Shown piece by piece: positions 9,529 to 20,202 of a DNA stretch of 45,826 nucleotides; positions within the stretch are counted from its first letter, which is position 1, and each line of letters opens with the position of its first letter. This DNA is from Desulfurellales bacterium (GTDB lineage Bacteria > Campylobacterota_A > Desulfurellia > Desulfurellales > Hippeaceae). The translations under genes and the position numbers were made by a program. The stretch covers positions 1 to 45,826 of the forward strand of contig JALUBE010000162.1 of NCBI GenBank assembly GCA_027045065.1, written 5' to 3'. The notes beneath the pieces are model-generated. The model searched no databases and was not told where the DNA came from. It was given only the letters and a program-made list of their open reading frames with translations.

Positions 9529-10287
9529 CTACTCACCCATATATGCCTTAATAACCCGATAATCGTTCATGACTTCACTGGGCAGACCTTCTGCAATCTT
9601 TTTACCACTATCCATGACAACTATGGAATGCGAACAGTTTGTTACAAACTCCATATCGTGCTCTATTAAAAGTATCGATATGCCTCGTTCCCAAATCCTG
9701 AAGATACTCTTGAGCAAGAGCTCTGTTTCATCCTCATTTAATCCCGCAGCGGGCTCATCCAATAAAAGCAGCTCAGGTTCAGAAACCAAAGCTCTTGCAA
9801 TCTCCACAAGTCTTTTTATACCAAATGGTATCTGATTGGGATACTTATACAGATAATCCTCTATTTTTAAAAATCTACAAACCCTTTCAACCTTCTCAAG
9901 AACATCTCTTTCATGACTTTTGTTAAGCCCAAGAATGATGGATACAGGGTTTGACTTAATTTTGCTGTGCAAACCCAAAGCAATGTTTTCTTTAACCGTA
10001 AGAGCATCAATGAGCTGTATGTTCTGGAACGTCCTTGAAATTCCCAAGTTTATAAGTTTGTAAGGTTTATATAAGAAAAGATTCTTACCTTTAAAAATAA
10101 TCTCTCCGCTATCGGCTTTATAAAGCCCTGTTACGATGTTAAACAACGTTGTCTTACCAGCGCCATTTGGACCTACAAGTGCTTTTATCTGTCTTTCTCT
10201 TACAGAAAAACTAACGCCATCAACAGCCTTAACACCGCCAAAGTGTTTCGTTATGTTTTTTATCTTTAAAATATCGCCCTTTTCCAT
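9529..10287 (-). CDS. livG: Branched-chain amino acid-type ABC transporter ATP-binding protein LivG
   Basis: 252 aa; KHFGGVKAVDGVSF, GPNGAGKTTLFNIVTG, GISRTFQNIQL, LDEPAAGLN. Confidence 0.92.
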   Translation of the reverse strand: MEKGDILKIKNITKHFGGVKAVDGVSFSVRERQIKALVGPNGAGKTTLFNIVTGLYKADSGEIIFKGKNLFLYKPYKLINLGISRTFQNIQLIDALTVKENIALGLHSKIKSNPVSIILGLNKSHERDVLEKVERVCRFLKIEDYLYKYPNQIPFGIKRLVEIARALVSEPELLLLDEPAAGLNEDETELLLKSIFRIWERGISILLIEHDMEFVTNCSHSIVVMDSGKKIAEGLPSEVMNDYRVIKAYMGE

Positions 10288-11192
10288 TTTATAAATCCAC
10301 CCAAGCCTTTAGGCATAAACATGGCTGCAATTACTAACAGCAATCCATTAACAATTGGCCAGTAATCCTGTAAAAATGTCATGATATTCGGAAGCGAAGC
10401 CAAAACAACCGTTATAATCAAAGACCCAAAGATACTATCTATGCCACCAACAAAGGCCATGACGATGTAATCTATTGATTTTAAAAGATCAAACGAAGAA
10501 GGAGAAATAAAGCCCAAATAAAATGCATACAAACCACCGGCAAAAGCAGCATAGAAGGCACTCAAAGAAAAGATCACTACTTTATACAGATGAACATTCA
10601 CGCCAAAGGACAATGCCGCTAATTCCTTTTCATGTATGGCTTTTAGTGCCCTTCCAAAATGGGAATTAACAATCCTGAAGCTAATAAAGGCGAAAAAAAA
10701 CACCACAATCCAGACAAAAAAGAAAAACTTCTTTTCACTATCAAACACAAAACTACCAACGCTTAACATAGGCATTCCTGTCAGTCCCTGATGGCCGCCT
10801 GTTAAATCCACCAAATTATTTGCAAATATGTAGATTATCTCACCTATGGCGAGTGTGGCCATAGCTAAGTAGTGGCCTTTTAGTTTTAGCGTTGGATAAC
10901 CGATAATAAGGGCAAAAACGGACGTTAACAGCGATGCTATTAAAATTGATAGCCACGGATTAATGTTGAATCTTATAGCTAAAATCGAAGAAATATAAGC
11001 ACCCAAACCAACAAAACCTGCATGACCCAAAGAAACCTGACCTGCATAACCCAAAAGTAGGTTTAAACCCATCACAACAATAACAGCCAATGCGGCAATG
11101 GAAACCATATTGAGAATAAAGGGGTTTTTTATTATAAAGCCTGAAAGGAGAAAGAGAGCGATCAATACGTAAGTGGCTGTGTTTTCTTTCAT
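10266..11192 (-). CDS. livM: Branched-chain amino acid-type ABC transporter permease LivM
   Basis: 308 aa; GLNLLLGYAGQVSLGHAGFVGLGAY, DLTGGHQGLTG. Confidence 0.92.
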   Translation of the reverse strand: MKENTATYVLIALFLLSGFIIKNPFILNMVSIAALAVIVVMGLNLLLGYAGQVSLGHAGFVGLGAYISSILAIRFNINPWLSILIASLLTSVFALIIGYPTLKLKGHYLAMATLAIGEIIYIFANNLVDLTGGHQGLTGMPMLSVGSFVFDSEKKFFFFVWIVVFFFAFISFRIVNSHFGRALKAIHEKELAALSFGVNVHLYKVVIFSLSAFYAAFAGGLYAFYLGFISPSSFDLLKSIDYIVMAFVGGIDSIFGSLIITVVLASLPNIMTFLQDYWPIVNGLLLVIAAMFMPKGLGGFIKWKRAIF

Positions 11193-12065
11193 TTAAACCC
11201 TTTCAACATCTTTTGAACCAAAAATACCCGAAGGCTTAATAAACAAAACAAGAATCATAATGAAAAAAGTAACGGCATCTTTGTAAGACGAAGATATGTA
11301 ACCCGCAGATAAAGACTCAGATATTCCAATAATCAATCCACCTACAATCGCACCAACATTATTTCCAAAACCTCCCACAACACTTGCAGAAAAACCCTTC
11401 AAACCCATTATTAAACCAATGTTGTATTTAGCAAAACTTATTGGAGCTATAATTGAACCACCAACTGCCCCTAAAAATCCACTTAAGAAAAATGAAACGG
11501 ATTTCACCATTTCAACGTCTATACCAAAAATACTACACGCCAAAGGGTTTTGGGAGGCCGCAAGCATAACTTTTCCAAAATTTGTCAAGTTTAGAACATA
11601 GAAAAGTAAACCAGCAAGGATCAGAGCACCAACCAACACAACCAAATACTGGGATGAAAAAGTTAAACCAAAAATCGTTACACTCTCAAATGGTAAAAAC
11701 TGACCAACAGAATGGGCATTTTTGCCAAAAATCAGCATGGCAGTACCTCTTATAACCATCGCAAGACCTATGGTGAGAATTATCAAAGATAATTCTGTGG
11801 GATTTTTCGTATTTTTAATAAAAACAAAGTGAATAATATAACCTAAAAGACCAACGATTAGTGAGACAAGAAAAAGTGACGCGACTAAAGGAACATGAAT
11901 ACTCATGAAATAAAACTGCAACATTCCACCTAACATAACAAATTCGCCTTGAGCAAAGTTGACAATGCGAGTAGTAGAATAGATAAGATTAAAGCCCAAC
12001 GCTATTAGTGCGTATATTAAACCTGTTATGACACCATTTATTGTGTATTGAATAAACGCTTCTAT
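11193..12065 (-). CDS. livH: Branched-chain amino acid-type ABC transporter permease LivH; probable AUA start codon at 12065
   Basis: ORF track starts at an internal TTG (11999), but the same frame upstream reads [42 protein letters not shown], the conserved LivH N-terminus. No ATG/GTG/TTG lies between the in-frame TAA (12066-12068) and 11999. GGGAGG sits 7 nt upstream of ATA. Confidence 0.88.
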   Translation of the reverse strand: MEAFIQYTINGVITGLIYALIALGFNLIYSTTRIVNFAQGEFVMLGGMLQFYFMSIHVPLVASLFLVSLIVGLLGYIIHFVFIKNTKNPTELSLIILTIGLAMVIRGTAMLIFGKNAHSVGQFLPFESVTIFGLTFSSQYLVVLVGALILAGLLFYVLNLTNFGKVMLAASQNPLACSIFGIDVEMVKSVSFFLSGFLGAVGGSIIAPISFAKYNIGLIMGLKGFSASVVGGFGNNVGAIVGGLIIGISESLSAGYISSSYKDAVTFFIMILVLFIKPSGIFGSKDVERV

Positions 12066-12607
12066 TTATTTGCCTCCCATTTCTCAGCTTCTTCCTTAAA
12101 GAGAGACGCCGTTAGCTCATCTATGTTACAAAAATGCACCTCTTTTACGTTTTTTGCACCCTTCAAAAACTCAATCGTTGTTGTGAATATGATATTAGCA
12201 GCCCTTTCTTTTGGAAAACCAAAGATACCAGAGCTTATAGCCGGCAAAGACACGCTTTTTATTCCCTTTTCCTCGGCCAACTTTAATGCACTCAAAACAG
12301 CACTCTTAAGTTTGTTGTCCTCATTCCCTTCGCCCCAAACAGGGCCAACAGCGTGTATCACGTATTTAGCCTTTAGTCTTCCAGCGCCAGTAATGGCTGC
12401 CGACCCAGTAGGCACATAGCCAATCTTGTCACTCTCCTCCTGTATCTCATAGCCGCCCTTCCTAACAATAGCGCCAGCCACGCCACCACCGTGTTTTAGA
12501 TGGGAATTTGCCGCATTTACAATAGCCTCAGTATCCTCCTCTGTTATATCACCCTGAATGACTTTAACAACTTTATCCCCAACCTTCAGTTCCTTTAAAA
12601 CTTTCAT
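12062..12607 (-). CDS. Macrodomain protein (ADP-ribose/O-acetyl-ADP-ribose processing, YmdB-like)
   Basis: 181 aa; [57 protein letters not shown]. Confidence 0.93.
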   Translation of the reverse strand: MKVLKELKVGDKVVKVIQGDITEEDTEAIVNAANSHLKHGGGVAGAIVRKGGYEIQEESDKIGYVPTGSAAITGAGRLKAKYVIHAVGPVWGEGNEDNKLKSAVLSALKLAEEKGIKSVSLPAISSGIFGFPKERAANIIFTTTIEFLKGAKNVKEVHFCNIDELTASLFKEEAEKWEANK

Positions 12608-13560
12608 CTCTTGCCCTCCAAACCTAATCTTTTCATTTTTGAATGTTCCCTCAATTCCCTCAAATAAATGCCATCAAACAGCTTTGCAAAACCTAAAGGC
12701 ATATAAGTTGCAAAATACCTCAAGACTATCTTGGGTTTAAATTTCATTCTAAAGGCTTTTAACAGATATTTCCTGGCCTCTGCTCTATTACCTGTATGCA
12801 ACAGATAACTCCCCCAACGGGAATAAACCTTAGAAGCCGAATTGTTTAAGTTCATATTCAACTTTTTAAACTCTTCCTTGCTCAATCCACTTATGAATTT
12901 GTTCATAACCTTGCAATCATTCATCCATCTTTCCCAAGGAATTCTATAATTTAGACATGTTCTTTTATAAACTAAACAATCATCAACATACGCAAAATTC
13001 CAGTTTCTCATCATCCTTAACCACATATCCCAATCCTCTGTAGTCGATAAACTTTCATCGAATAGGCCAGTTTCAACTATTGCTTCTCTCTTCACGACCA
13101 CTGTGCTCGGATCGATAAAACTACCTCTAACTATCCAATCCAAACCAACAATATTCGGCACCTTTCCATCTTTATAGCCTATTTCTTTAACCCCACTTTC
13201 ATAAACTTTGTAATAATTCGTGAAAACACCTACAACATCACCCTTTTCAAGCCTTTCAATGGTTCTCTCAAGAAACATTTCATCCCACCAATCATCGTCA
13301 TCCAGAAAGGCTATATACTTACAGTTTGATTGTCTTATAGCTATATTTCTGCTACACGAGACTCCACAATGATTATGCTTTATAAAAATAACACTTGGAA
13401 ATTTGCTTTTTATTAAGTTCCCCACATCTTTTTCTGATCCATCATCCGATACAATAACCTCTACATCTTTATAAGTCTGATTGAGTGCGCTCTCGATGGC
13501 CTCTAAAACCAACTCTCCCCTGTTGCATGTGGGTATTATAACGCTTACGCACTCAGACAT
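12604..13560 (-). CDS. Family 2 glycosyltransferase
   Basis: 318 aa; [47 protein letters not shown]. Confidence 0.92.
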   Translation of the reverse strand: MSECVSVIIPTCNRGELVLEAIESALNQTYKDVEVIVSDDGSEKDVGNLIKSKFPSVIFIKHNHCGVSCSRNIAIRQSNCKYIAFLDDDDWWDEMFLERTIERLEKGDVVGVFTNYYKVYESGVKEIGYKDGKVPNIVGLDWIVRGSFIDPSTVVVKREAIVETGLFDESLSTTEDWDMWLRMMRNWNFAYVDDCLVYKRTCLNYRIPWERWMNDCKVMNKFISGLSKEEFKKLNMNLNNSASKVYSRWGSYLLHTGNRAEARKYLLKAFRMKFKPKIVLRYFATYMPLGFAKLFDGIYLRELREHSKMKRLGLEGKR

Positions 13561-14665
13561 TCATTAACTCCTCGATTGCCCTTGATATTTTATCTGAAGA
13601 TAATACATCAACGATAAATTTTCTACCATTTTTGGAAAACTCATCCAAATCTTTAGCGGCTTTTATGATCCCTTCAGCAATACTTTCGGCGTCAATGTCG
13701 GTTATTATCAAATCCCTGCCGCTTTCTGCCACTTCACCTATACCTGTAGCTTTTGTCGCCACAGTCGGAATTCCACAGGCCATAGCCTCCACCACAACAT
13801 TGTCAAACCCACCCTTTTGGGAAGGCACAACACACACATCGAACATGCTGTAAACTTCAGGTGTGGCTTCAATGGCTCCAAGAAAAACAACCCTATCTTC
13901 AATACCAAAATCCCTTACCATCTGTTTCAACTTATCCCTAAAAGGCCCATCACCAACAAGTACAAGCTTACCCTCAATGCCACTTTTGTAATACGCTTCT
14001 ATTAAAACATCAGCTCCCTTTGGGTTGTAAAATCTAACAACAGAGCCAACAATAAAATCATCATTTTTAAGTCCAAATCTACTTTTTATCTTGGTTTTCT
14101 CATCCTTTGATAGAGGCCTAAAGTAATCCGTGTCTATAGGGTTATAAACAATGACTACCTTATCCTTAACCATGGGCAAAACCCTGAGCACGTTATCCCT
14201 AACTGTCTTAGAATTTACAATATACAACCTGCTTTTCTTTGTAAAATACTCCATAGCTATGCGCCTGTGCCATTTCTTTTCCCACTTCCATACCGTACTG
14301 CCAATAAACGTATAAACAGGCATATCCTTTCCCAACAATGCCATTTTCGTCGTATAGTCCGCTAAAAACTCAAATGTAAATATGACGTCTGGCGCTATGC
14401 TTTTTATAAGTTTTCTCAATTTCAAAAACACATCAACCCTGTAAGATCTCAGAGCCCTGTTATGCTCACCTGTCACTTGATAGGCTTTTATACCGTCGTT
14501 TTCTGCCCTTTTTATTACCCCATCATCTGCTTTCATTATAGAGGCGATAAAAATCTCATAGCCCCTTTTCTTTAAACCTTTTGCAATCCTATAAGCCCTT
14601 CTTTCTGGTCCACCAAAAAAGCCGAACATATCGAGCACAAAGAGGATTCTTTTCATCTGTGCCAT
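13553..14665 (-). CDS. Family 4 (GT-B) glycosyltransferase
   Basis: 370 aa; YNPIDTDYFRP, VGDGPFRDKLKQMV, VVPSQKGGFDNVVVEAMACGIPTVAT. Confidence 0.92.
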   Translation of the reverse strand: MAQMKRILFVLDMFGFFGGPERRAYRIAKGLKKRGYEIFIASIMKADDGVIKRAENDGIKAYQVTGEHNRALRSYRVDVFLKLRKLIKSIAPDVIFTFEFLADYTTKMALLGKDMPVYTFIGSTVWKWEKKWHRRIAMEYFTKKSRLYIVNSKTVRDNVLRVLPMVKDKVVIVYNPIDTDYFRPLSKDEKTKIKSRFGLKNDDFIVGSVVRFYNPKGADVLIEAYYKSGIEGKLVLVGDGPFRDKLKQMVRDFGIEDRVVFLGAIEATPEVYSMFDVCVVPSQKGGFDNVVVEAMACGIPTVATKATGIGEVAESGRDLIITDIDAESIAEGIIKAAKDLDEFSKNGRKFIVDVLSSDKISRAIEELMNV

Positions 14666-15684
14666 ATAGCATAAACCTTTGCGGGTAACATTTCTTTATT
14701 CAAAAGCAATTTCCTCTTAAAGCTACCCCTACTCTGCACAGCTTTAATTCGACCAATTTTACAAAAATCTTCACCAAAAAAGGCGCTCTTTTTTGTTGTA
14801 AAACAGAACTCAAAGCCCAAATCCTTGGCTATTTCAAGTGAATCTTCACAATACTCACCCCACGGCCAGGATAAAAAAGCCGTTACAACACCCAATTTTT
14901 TTCCTATTGCATCCTTTGAACCCTTCAAATCCTCAAAAACCCTATCCTTGAATTCCTCTACACTCTCAAAATGGCCTTTATTACCCAAAGCATTAGCCTT
15001 TTTAACCGTCTCTTCCTCATCTTTGCATTCCAAATACATCTCCCTAAATTTATCTAAAAAATCACCATCTGGGTAAAATCTCCTTGTAGAAAGAGAACTT
15101 TTCATTTCAAATATGGGATAGCCTTCTAATGGTTTCTTACCCAAAGCATATTCATAGCTCCAATGGGCATCAGAAGGTCTTTTCCATACACCTATAACCC
15201 TATCGCTTGAGAAAACCTTGACATGGCTACCCGAATGAGAGCCAATGACAAATACACCACTTTTTCCCATGATCCTCAGTTCATCCCAGCTTAAAAACTC
15301 ACTAAAATCACCGTTTAAAGAATCATATAGAGCCGTTTCCTTCCTTTTTGGTAAAAACAGGTTATCTTTACCGTCTTTGAGTGTCTTTTCCGGGCTTCTA
15401 TCCGTAATTTTAGATGTAATCACAAAAATCAATGCCTTTAACTTTAGCTCTTCTAAAATTGGGTATGCATACACATAGTTATCCAAAAAACCGTCATCAA
15501 AGGTTAAAAGCACAGAAGGCCTTTTAAGATCAACCTCTCCTTTTAAGTCAAATAGAACCTCTGGATCTACAATGTCAAAGTGTTCCTTTAAAAAAGACAA
15601 CTGCCACCTAAACGTATCGACATCTACATCATAACCTTTGAACGGCAGTATCCTATGATAGTAAAGGGCAATTAGTGGCTTCAA
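14653..15684 (-). CDS. Polysaccharide deacetylase family protein (NodB-like/CE4)
   Basis: 343 aa; YYHRILPF, SVLLTFDDGFLDNYVYAYPIL, SHSGSHV, SWPWGEY. Confidence 0.88.
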   Translation of the reverse strand: MKPLIALYYHRILPFKGYDVDVDTFRWQLSFLKEHFDIVDPEVLFDLKGEVDLKRPSVLLTFDDGFLDNYVYAYPILEELKLKALIFVITSKITDRSPEKTLKDGKDNLFLPKRKETALYDSLNGDFSEFLSWDELRIMGKSGVFVIGSHSGSHVKVFSSDRVIGVWKRPSDAHWSYEYALGKKPLEGYPIFEMKSSLSTRRFYPDGDFLDKFREMYLECKDEEETVKKANALGNKGHFESVEEFKDRVFEDLKGSKDAIGKKLGVVTAFLSWPWGEYCEDSLEIAKDLGFEFCFTTKKSAFFGEDFCKIGRIKAVQSRGSFKRKLLLNKEMLPAKVYAIWHR

Positions 15685-17573
15685 TACTCTATTCTTGCAG
15701 CCGTTAATCTATCAACTTCCAATATTCCCTCTATAAAGCGATAGAAGAAGCTTGCTGGCAAACCAATGACAGAAACTATATAATCGCCGTCCTTTCCAAA
15801 TCCCACAAGTCTACCTTTAACGTCGCCCGAAGACCAAACAAGCTTAAGTTTATCACCATTCATTTTAAACATCTTTATGTTGTATCCCTGATAGTGTTGC
15901 TTGTTGATCGTTATATTGTGTGACAGGTAGTTTCTCATGCCCAAAACTTCATAGCCATCTTTCGTCTTTATTACCTCTATACTCTTTGGAATAAATACTG
16001 AGTATTTCAATCTATACTCTGGCGTATAGCCAGCTTGTCTAACGCTTACATTTATGGGCTCAGGGTAACGCTCTATAGCACGCTCTCCACCTCCAAAGAT
16101 ATACGGTGCCTTATACGTTATCTTACCCTCGATCTCGTTGTAAACTTCAAGCTCCCTCGAGCTGTTCACAAAAACTATATCGTTACCCACTTTATAGAGG
16201 TTGTAAAAGCTACTCACATCAACGGGCAGGTTTAGTTTTGTGGTGGCAAACGTGTTCAAATCAAGTTTGTATATCGGACCGTAAAACGGGCTTTTTATAC
16301 TTGCTTTCTGTGCAATGAGTATGGGCTTTTCAGAGAACCTATCAAAGAACCTAATATGATAGGGTAGATCGTCCTTGATTATGTGGAACTTGCCTTTATC
16401 TATGTAACCCAAGGCTGAGGACAAATTGCCGTATCTATCAAAATTGCTTATGGCAACGAGATACTTACCACTAACCTTTGCCGCATCGATGTTTATTATG
16501 TTGTAGCCGTACTTGAAGCTGAACAACTTATCGAAAGAATCTATATCAAACCTGTAAGCCGTAACTTTGGATCCTTGGGCAACGAGTATAACATTTCCAT
16601 CTTTATCGTCAACTTTACCCATAAACATGGCGGTTGTGCCGTAACCAATGTCTTTATAAAGAACAACTTTATAAGAAGAAGACGACATCTGCAGGCGTGT
16701 GTATGGGCTATACAAACCGAATTTATTGAGGATTGACTCCCAAAAGGTCAGCTTAGGTTGTAATCTCAAGTTGGAAGCCACCAAATTATTGGGTGGAATA
16801 CTCTCTACATTGATCTGGTTCAAAACCATGCGCGTCTTGTTGTCTATTCCTATAGAACCCCTTTCAATTACAGAACCTGAATAACCATTGTATAGTTTGA
16901 ATTTCAGCTTTTCATGTTTAACTGTGGAAACCAATAGTACCAAATCGGCATCTACTACATTGGCAAATTTCTTGATGGCATCCCTTTCGTATAGCGTGTT
17001 TATCCTGTTCTTAACCAAAGCAATCTGCAGTGTATCCGGGCTGATGACAAAGAAACGACCCGTACTATTGAGTTTATCCCTAATCTGAGAATAGATGTAT
17101 GGATTCCTCGTTATTACCGCTATCCTGTAAGAAGGCTTGCCAGCAACCCATTGATCTCCCGTCTGTGGCTTTCCACCATATATTTCTTTTGTGCCGCTTG
17201 GTATTATACCCAAACCCAAAAAGTACTTTCTCTCCCTTTCTATACCCTGAGTGATAGTTGCAACAGACTTATGATCGTAAACCTTGTTAATCGTCGCAAA
17301 GCATATCCCTTCCTTTAATTCCACAGGTTTATTTGAATTCAAAGGCACGAAACTACCTTCATTTCTGTAGACGTAAACAAAGTAATTCTTGAATAAACCA
17401 TCCTCATAACCCTTATCTAAGACAAGTTTCCTTCCCTCTACCTTTAAAATTCTACCCTTAATGGGTTTGAGTTTAGGCGCAATTTGAGACACCAAATCAT
17501 CAAACACGGTACCGTAAGCCATATTTGAAATCAAAACAAACAGAACTAAAAAGGTATACACAAATTTCTTCAT
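15681..17573 (-). CDS. Uncharacterised secreted/periplasmic protein, probable C-terminal beta-rich domain
   Basis: 630 aa; signal peptide (MKKFVYTFLVLFVLISNMAYG), KGRILKVEGRKLVLDKGYEDGLFKNYFVYVYR resembling FlgT-C-like domains, then a TolB_N/CsgG-like segment and a beta-rich region. Function unknown. Confidence 0.6.
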   Translation of the reverse strand: MKKFVYTFLVLFVLISNMAYGTVFDDLVSQIAPKLKPIKGRILKVEGRKLVLDKGYEDGLFKNYFVYVYRNEGSFVPLNSNKPVELKEGICFATINKVYDHKSVATITQGIERERKYFLGLGIIPSGTKEIYGGKPQTGDQWVAGKPSYRIAVITRNPYIYSQIRDKLNSTGRFFVISPDTLQIALVKNRINTLYERDAIKKFANVVDADLVLLVSTVKHEKLKFKLYNGYSGSVIERGSIGIDNKTRMVLNQINVESIPPNNLVASNLRLQPKLTFWESILNKFGLYSPYTRLQMSSSSYKVVLYKDIGYGTTAMFMGKVDDKDGNVILVAQGSKVTAYRFDIDSFDKLFSFKYGYNIINIDAAKVSGKYLVAISNFDRYGNLSSALGYIDKGKFHIIKDDLPYHIRFFDRFSEKPILIAQKASIKSPFYGPIYKLDLNTFATTKLNLPVDVSSFYNLYKVGNDIVFVNSSRELEVYNEIEGKITYKAPYIFGGGERAIERYPEPINVSVRQAGYTPEYRLKYSVFIPKSIEVIKTKDGYEVLGMRNYLSHNITINKQHYQGYNIKMFKMNGDKLKLVWSSGDVKGRLVGFGKDGDYIVSVIGLPASFFYRFIEGILEVDRLTAARIEY

Positions 17574-20191
17574 CTCTTTAATCCCTTCAACTGCTCTATA
17601 ATGCCCTTTGTTTTGTTATAGAGCCTTGTAACCTCTTCCAACTCGGCCCTCTTTTCTTCAACCAACTCCTTGGGAGCTTTTTCCAAAAATGCCTCGTTGT
17701 TGAGCTTATTATTTAAGAAATTCATTGACTTTTCTTGTTTCTTCAACAGTTTCGTTAATCTCTCAACCTCTTTCTCCACATCGATATTGCCTTCGACAGG
17801 CAGATAGATATCGGCATAAACAGTTGATTGAACTACACAGCCATCCACAGGCTTTGTTGTTATGGAAAGCTCGTCCACCAAAGCCAAGGCGTGTATGTAG
17901 TTTTTGAAATTCACAAGAATAGACTGAACCTTTTCATCTTCGGTCTTAACAAACACCTTTATCCTCTTTGACGGTGGTATGTTGTACTCACTTCTTAAAT
18001 TCCTTATAGCCCTGATAATGTCTATCACAGTGTCCATTGCCGATTCCAACTCCTCTGCAATATCAGACTCCTTAAACTTCGGATACTCGGCAATCATTAT
18101 GGATTCACCCTTCTTATTGGGCAACTTTTGCCACAATTCCTCTGTAATAAACGGTATAAACGGATGCAAGAGTCTCAAAATCGCTTCAAAAACCTCAAGC
18201 AGCGTGTATTTAATCGAATAAGAGAACTCATCATCCATGTGAACCTTGCTCATCTCGATGTAATAGTCACAGAACTCATGCCACGTGAATTGGTATATGG
18301 CACTTGCAGCTTCGTTGAATTTGTACTGATTTAGGGCATCCTCCACCTTTCTAATCGTCTTTGCAAGCCTCGACTTAATCCAAACGGAAGCTTGGGAGAG
18401 CTTCTTGGGTTTTTCATCAAACGTTTGACCTTCAGTGTTCAATTTTATGTATCTATAGGCATTCCAGATTTTATTCATGAAACGCCTGTTGCCCTCGATC
18501 TTGTCTTCGGAAAGCTTAATATCCCTGCCTTGGGCAGCCAATATTGCAAGTGTAAATCTCAAAGAATCCGCACCGTACTTTTCAACAACCTCAAGCGGAT
18601 CAATAACGTTACCCTTAGTTTTACTCATCTTTTGACCGTATTGATCCCTAACAAGTGCGTGAATATAGACACCCCTAAACGGCACATCCTTCATAAAATG
18701 CAATCCCATCATCATCATGCGCGCGACCCAGAAGAATATGATATCAAAGCCCGTAACAAGTAAACTCGTCGGATAAAAGCGTTTTAAATCTTCTGTCTGT
18801 TCGGGCCAACCCAATGTTGACATGGGCCAAAGGGCTGATGAGAACCACGTATCCAAAACATCCTCATCCTGTTTTATGTTATTGCTACCGCAATGTTCAC
18901 AAACAGCAGGGTCTTCTTCAGAAACCGTGTACTTACCACAGTCCTCGCACTTCCATACAGGAATCCTATGACCCCACCACAACTGTCTTGATATACACCA
19001 ATCCTTTATGTTGTACATCCACTCAAAATACGTCTTTTCCCAATTCTGTGGTATGAATCTTGTTCTACCATCCTTAACAGCCTCGATGGCAGGTTCAGCC
19101 AATGGTTTCGTCCTAACAAACCACTGCTCTGAAACGTAGGGCTCTATAGTCGTTTTACACCTATAGCAGTGGCCAACGGCGTGCCTGTGCTGGGCAACGT
19201 TTTTTATAAATCCCTTACTTTCAAGCTCGGCAACAAGCTTCGATCGGCACTCTAACCTGTCCATGCCTTTGTAGTGTAAAGCCTCATTTGTCATCCTGCC
19301 ATAATCATCAATTGCCACAACCAAATTCAAATTATGTCTTCTGCCAACTTCGAAGTCGTTTGGGTCGTGTGCTGGGGTAATCTTCACAACGCCCGTACCA
19401 AACTCCATATCCACATACTCATCCGCTATAACAGGAATGGGCTTGTTCTTTATCGGGAGTATCACTTTTTTACCAACGATATCCTTATACCTCTCATCGT
19501 TTGGGTTAACGGCCACAGCCGTGTCACCAAACATCGTTTCAGGCCTTGTAGTTGCAACAATTACACCGCCATTGCCATCTTCAAAGGGATATTCAATATA
19601 ATAAAGCTTTCCCTCTTCTTCTTTATGTTCAACCTCCAAATCACTCAAAGCCGTATGACACCTTGGACACCAGTTGATTATGTACTTATCCTTGTAAATC
19701 AATCCCTCTTTGTAAAGTTCCACAAAGACCTTTCTCACAGCCTTAGAAAGCTTCTCATCCATCGTAAAGCGCAAGCGAGACCAATCACAGCTTAAACCCA
19801 GCCTCTTTATCTGTTCAACAATCCTATTGCCGTATTTTTCTTTCCATTCCCAAACCTTCTCGACAAACTTCTCCCTTCCCAAATCCTCTTTCTTTATGCC
19901 TTTGCTCGCCAAATCCTTTTCTACCATATTTTGCGTTGCAATACCTGCATGGTCGGTGCCGGGTACCCAGAGGACGTTATAGCCCTTCATTCTCTTGTAT
20001 CTCACCATTATGTCCTGCAGTGTACCATTTAAGGCATGGCCAATATGCAAAGCCCCTGTCACATTTGGTGGAGGAATAACTATACTAAAGTTTTCTGCAT
20101 TTTGATCATCTTTTGGCTGAAAATAGCCCTTCTTCTCCCAAAATTCGTACCACTTGGTTTCAAATTCCGGTGAATACTTCGTATCTTCCAT
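17570..20191 (-). CDS. valS: Valyl-tRNA synthetase
   Basis: 873 aa; PPPNVTGALHIGHALNGTLQDI (HIGH), GRKMSKTKGN-type QKMSKTKGNVIDP (KMSKS), C-terminal coiled coil. Confidence 0.98.
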   Translation of the reverse strand: MEDTKYSPEFETKWYEFWEKKGYFQPKDDQNAENFSIVIPPPNVTGALHIGHALNGTLQDIMVRYKRMKGYNVLWVPGTDHAGIATQNMVEKDLASKGIKKEDLGREKFVEKVWEWKEKYGNRIVEQIKRLGLSCDWSRLRFTMDEKLSKAVRKVFVELYKEGLIYKDKYIINWCPRCHTALSDLEVEHKEEEGKLYYIEYPFEDGNGGVIVATTRPETMFGDTAVAVNPNDERYKDIVGKKVILPIKNKPIPVIADEYVDMEFGTGVVKITPAHDPNDFEVGRRHNLNLVVAIDDYGRMTNEALHYKGMDRLECRSKLVAELESKGFIKNVAQHRHAVGHCYRCKTTIEPYVSEQWFVRTKPLAEPAIEAVKDGRTRFIPQNWEKTYFEWMYNIKDWCISRQLWWGHRIPVWKCEDCGKYTVSEEDPAVCEHCGSNNIKQDEDVLDTWFSSALWPMSTLGWPEQTEDLKRFYPTSLLVTGFDIIFFWVARMMMMGLHFMKDVPFRGVYIHALVRDQYGQKMSKTKGNVIDPLEVVEKYGADSLRFTLAILAAQGRDIKLSEDKIEGNRRFMNKIWNAYRYIKLNTEGQTFDEKPKKLSQASVWIKSRLAKTIRKVEDALNQYKFNEAASAIYQFTWHEFCDYYIEMSKVHMDDEFSYSIKYTLLEVFEAILRLLHPFIPFITEELWQKLPNKKGESIMIAEYPKFKESDIAEELESAMDTVIDIIRAIRNLRSEYNIPPSKRIKVFVKTEDEKVQSILVNFKNYIHALALVDELSITTKPVDGCVVQSTVYADIYLPVEGNIDVEKEVERLTKLLKKQEKSMNFLNNKLNNEAFLEKAPKELVEEKRAELEEVTRLYNKTKGIIEQLKGLKR

Positions 20192-20202
20192 TTCCTCACC
20201 CC

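Noticed and set aside
18278-18298. Possible parS site (CCACGTGAATT) near parAB
   Set aside because: Only the CACGTGAA core matches the TGTTTCACGTGAAACA consensus; lies inside valS far from parAB; flanks do not match.
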